Positions 6,396-7,862 of a stretch of 7,862 bases of DNA are shown here, piece after piece. The position numbers and the translations under genes were made by a program. The notes beneath the pieces are model-generated. The model worked only from the letters and a program-made list of their open reading frames with translations, made no database searches and was not told the DNA's origin. This stretch comes from an uncultured Bacteroidota bacterium (lineage in GTDB: Bacteria > Bacteroidota > Bacteroidia > UKL13-3): assembly GCA_903907885.1 (NCBI GenBank), contig CAIVPY010000585.1:1-7862 (forward strand), given 5' to 3'. Position 1 is the first letter of the stretch; each line of letters opens with the position of its first letter.

Positions 6396-6405
6396 ATTTA
6401 TAGTG
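6396..6405 (-). promoter_or_regulatory. TATA-like element CACTATAAAT upstream of capsid paralog B
   Basis: The minus strand reads CCACTATAAATTCTACG in the 53-base spacer between paralogs C and B, ending 33 bases before the ATG at 6362. The same 10-mer CACTATAAAT occurs upstream of paralog A. The resemblance to a eukaryotic TATA box and the distance to the start suit a promoter. Confidence 0.55.
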
Positions 6406-6415
6406 GTTATTTTTA

Positions 6416-7861
6416 TTAAAAATTCGGATATTTTTTTTCTTCACAATTGTGTTCACTATTTATGTACATTTGTTTAGATTTTTTCATAATCACATTCATT
6501 GTTAATGCATTGTTATTTTTAAAAGCACCAAAAGTGTAACCGTCAAAAAATGTTAATTTTGGAGTTATGTTTGCGCCAGTTGTACTATCAATTACACCAA
6601 AAGTCATTATAATGTTCAAGTTTGTTTTGTAATATACTTTTGGTAAAACCCCATTTTTGTAATAATTACTAGGTGTAAAAATAAAATGATAGGCATTAAA
6701 GTTGTCTCTCATAAATGACGTATTCATTGAACTTGATTGATCTTGGTCTAACGTGTTTTGAATATTAATATCATTTAAACAATCGTCAGCAGTAACATTA
6801 GGTACTAATGTTTGACGTGTTATCGTGTCTAACGGCAAGTTTACTTGTCTAATAATATTTCCGTTTAATCGAATAGTAATTGATTTGACTACTAGACTAT
6901 TAGCTGGTCCAAATGACATGCACGAACTACTTGTTGACGGATTATAGGCAAACAAAGGAAATGGTGTAGTTACTATACTTTTAGTTTGAAATTGCATAGA
7001 GGGGTACAACCAAATTTCTAAAGGTCTAAAATCCAATAGTTCAATATTGCCTTCCAACTGTCCACAAAATTTGAAGGAATATAAACCAAACGAAAAATAT
7101 TCATAATCCAAAAAATTATACAAAAAGGGTTTGTCTTTCCATATTTTTAACAACGTGTGTTGACTATTTTCTACTAGTTGATTTGCATTATAACAAATAT
7201 TAAAAGCATAGTTTAAAGTATTTGGCACTACTACTATTTGTGGTCCAGTAGTCATTAAGTTTGCGAAAACCGTATCAGACTCGTCATAACCAACAAGAGC
7301 GCAATTTTGAAATATACTATTGTTTCTTGATGCTTCATTTTTATATGTGCAAGTTATTTTTAATGCTAAACCTTTTGGTAAATAGGCGTCTTGATCAAAA
7401 AATGGTACCAACATATATAGTGGTATTGAAAGTATTTTTCTAGCACTTGATGCTAAAGTAACCATTTGTCCAGCGAAATGGTCGGCGAATTTATCAGATG
7501 GATCTATTGATTTAACACCACAAGATCCAGAATTATTATATCTTGAAGGTATATTGTTATCGGGTTGAAATGTTGGACCATTTGATAATTTTTCAGTGTT
7601 ACTTGTCCAAAATGTCCACGACCTATCTCTTACATATTGCAATCCCCAAGAACTCATTATATTACGTTCTAATCTTGTTTTTGGTTTAACAGAGGCGATA
7701 AATTTTAAACCTTGATCTGAACGAAAATATGGATTTTCGCTTAATAACAGATTATTATTGCCTATCGATACTTCAACTTTATCCAAAATTTCTAGCCAAG
7801 CATAATCTTTTTGGGCCATTGTAGAATAGTTTGGATCTCCGGGCATATTAAATACATTGCT
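6416..7861 (-). CDS. Capsid paralog C, N-terminus cut by window edge
   Basis: The frame is open to the window end. The Met at 7846 is followed by 475 more residues, but in-frame codons (S-N-V-F-N) precede it, and comparison with paralog B (STMAQKDYAWLEILD against SLMAQGEYTWLDILD) shows that about 130-145 N-terminal residues lie beyond the window. Blocks seen, counted from Met at 7846: VSIGNNN at 26-32, PLYMLVPFF at 142-150, YLPKG at 155-159, then KPFLYNF and FRPLEIW. It resembles paralog B more than A in the YHxIxxPSxxxxxG segment. It lacks the DQGAV block kept by A and B (KVYYKTN occupies that place), and its C-terminus is different and charged (HNCEEKKYPNF). It is probably a third double jelly-roll subunit, perhaps with a specialised position in the shell; that last point is inference. 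Confidence 0.72.
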   Translation of the reverse strand, partial: SNVFNMPGDPNYSTMAQKDYAWLEILDKVEVSIGNNNLLLSENPYFRSDQGLKFIASVKPKTRLERNIMSSWGLQYVRDRSWTFWTSNTEKLSNGPTFQPDNNIPSRYNNSGSCGVKSIDPSDKFADHFAGQMVTLASSARKILSIPLYMLVPFFDQDAYLPKGLALKITCTYKNEASRNNSIFQNCALVGYDESDTVFANLMTTGPQIVVVPNTLNYAFNICYNANQLVENSQHTLLKIWKDKPFLYNFLDYEYFSFGLYSFKFCGQLEGNIELLDFRPLEIWLYPSMQFQTKSIVTTPFPLFAYNPSTSSSCMSFGPANSLVVKSITIRLNGNIIRQVNLPLDTITRQTLVPNVTADDCLNDINIQNTLDQDQSSSMNTSFMRDNFNAYHFIFTPSNYYKNGVLPKVYYKTNLNIIMTFGVIDSTTGANITPKLTFFDGYTFGAFKNNNALTMNVIMKKSKQMYINSEHNCEEKKYPNF

Positions 7862-7862
7862 A

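Noticed and set aside
6280..6477. Plus-strand 65-residue hydrophobic ORF across the capsid C-B spacer
   Set aside because: It is antisense to two capsid coding ends and the TATA-like spacer, and the hydrophobicity is a composition effect. No independent support.
2819..7861. Nucleocytovirus (giant virus) major capsid proteins
   Set aside because: The motifs I associate with that family were not seen, and an adenain-type protease next door fits the polinton/PLV/adenovirus side better. Not fully excluded without a search.

Overview
The window looks like part of a eukaryotic double-stranded DNA virus, or an integrated copy of one, from the adenovirus / Polinton-adintovirus / polinton-like virus / virophage assemblage. 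Two things point there. One is a recognisable adenain-type (C5) cysteine protease. The other is a set of paralogous ~560-606 aa proteins that fit double jelly-roll (hexon-like) major capsid proteins. The DNA is strongly AT-rich, genes are packed with spacers of roughly 0-55 bases or short overlaps, and the standard genetic code is used (TAA, TAG and TGA all serve as stops). No tRNA, rRNA, CRISPR array or IS element was seen. Polymerase, integrase, packaging ATPase and terminal repeats are not in this window, so exact placement is open. The family is inferred from motifs remembered, not from a search.

Layout. Positions 1-2131 hold four plus-strand genes I cannot name: the 3' part of an unknown gene (2-604), a protein with two cysteine-rich putative zinc motifs (632-1201), a basic, probably helical protein with an 8-residue tandem repeat (1203-1808), and a small basic protein (1718-2131) that overlaps the previous gene and carries an adenain-like cleavage sequence. 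They meet head-on, 7 bases apart, with a minus-strand cluster. In transcription order that cluster is: capsid paralog C (7861-6416, cut by the window end), capsid paralog B (6362-4543, interrupted by a one-base frame break), capsid paralog A (4492-2819), the protease (2817-2296) and a 66-codon ORF (2339-2139). There is no gene-free stretch over 300 bases.

How it fits together. The minus-strand block reads as a virion morphogenesis module: three related capsid subunits followed directly by the maturation protease. The order hexon-then-protease also occurs in adenoviruses. The octamer ACTATAAA was noticed on the minus strand only three times, upstream of paralog B, paralog A and the protease, so it is a candidate shared (possibly late) promoter element. 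The two most notable points are the three tandem capsid paralogs and the frame break in paralog B. The break falls on an in-frame A-AAA-AAA heptamer, and a -1 shift restores a 606-residue protein that aligns through the junction with paralog C.
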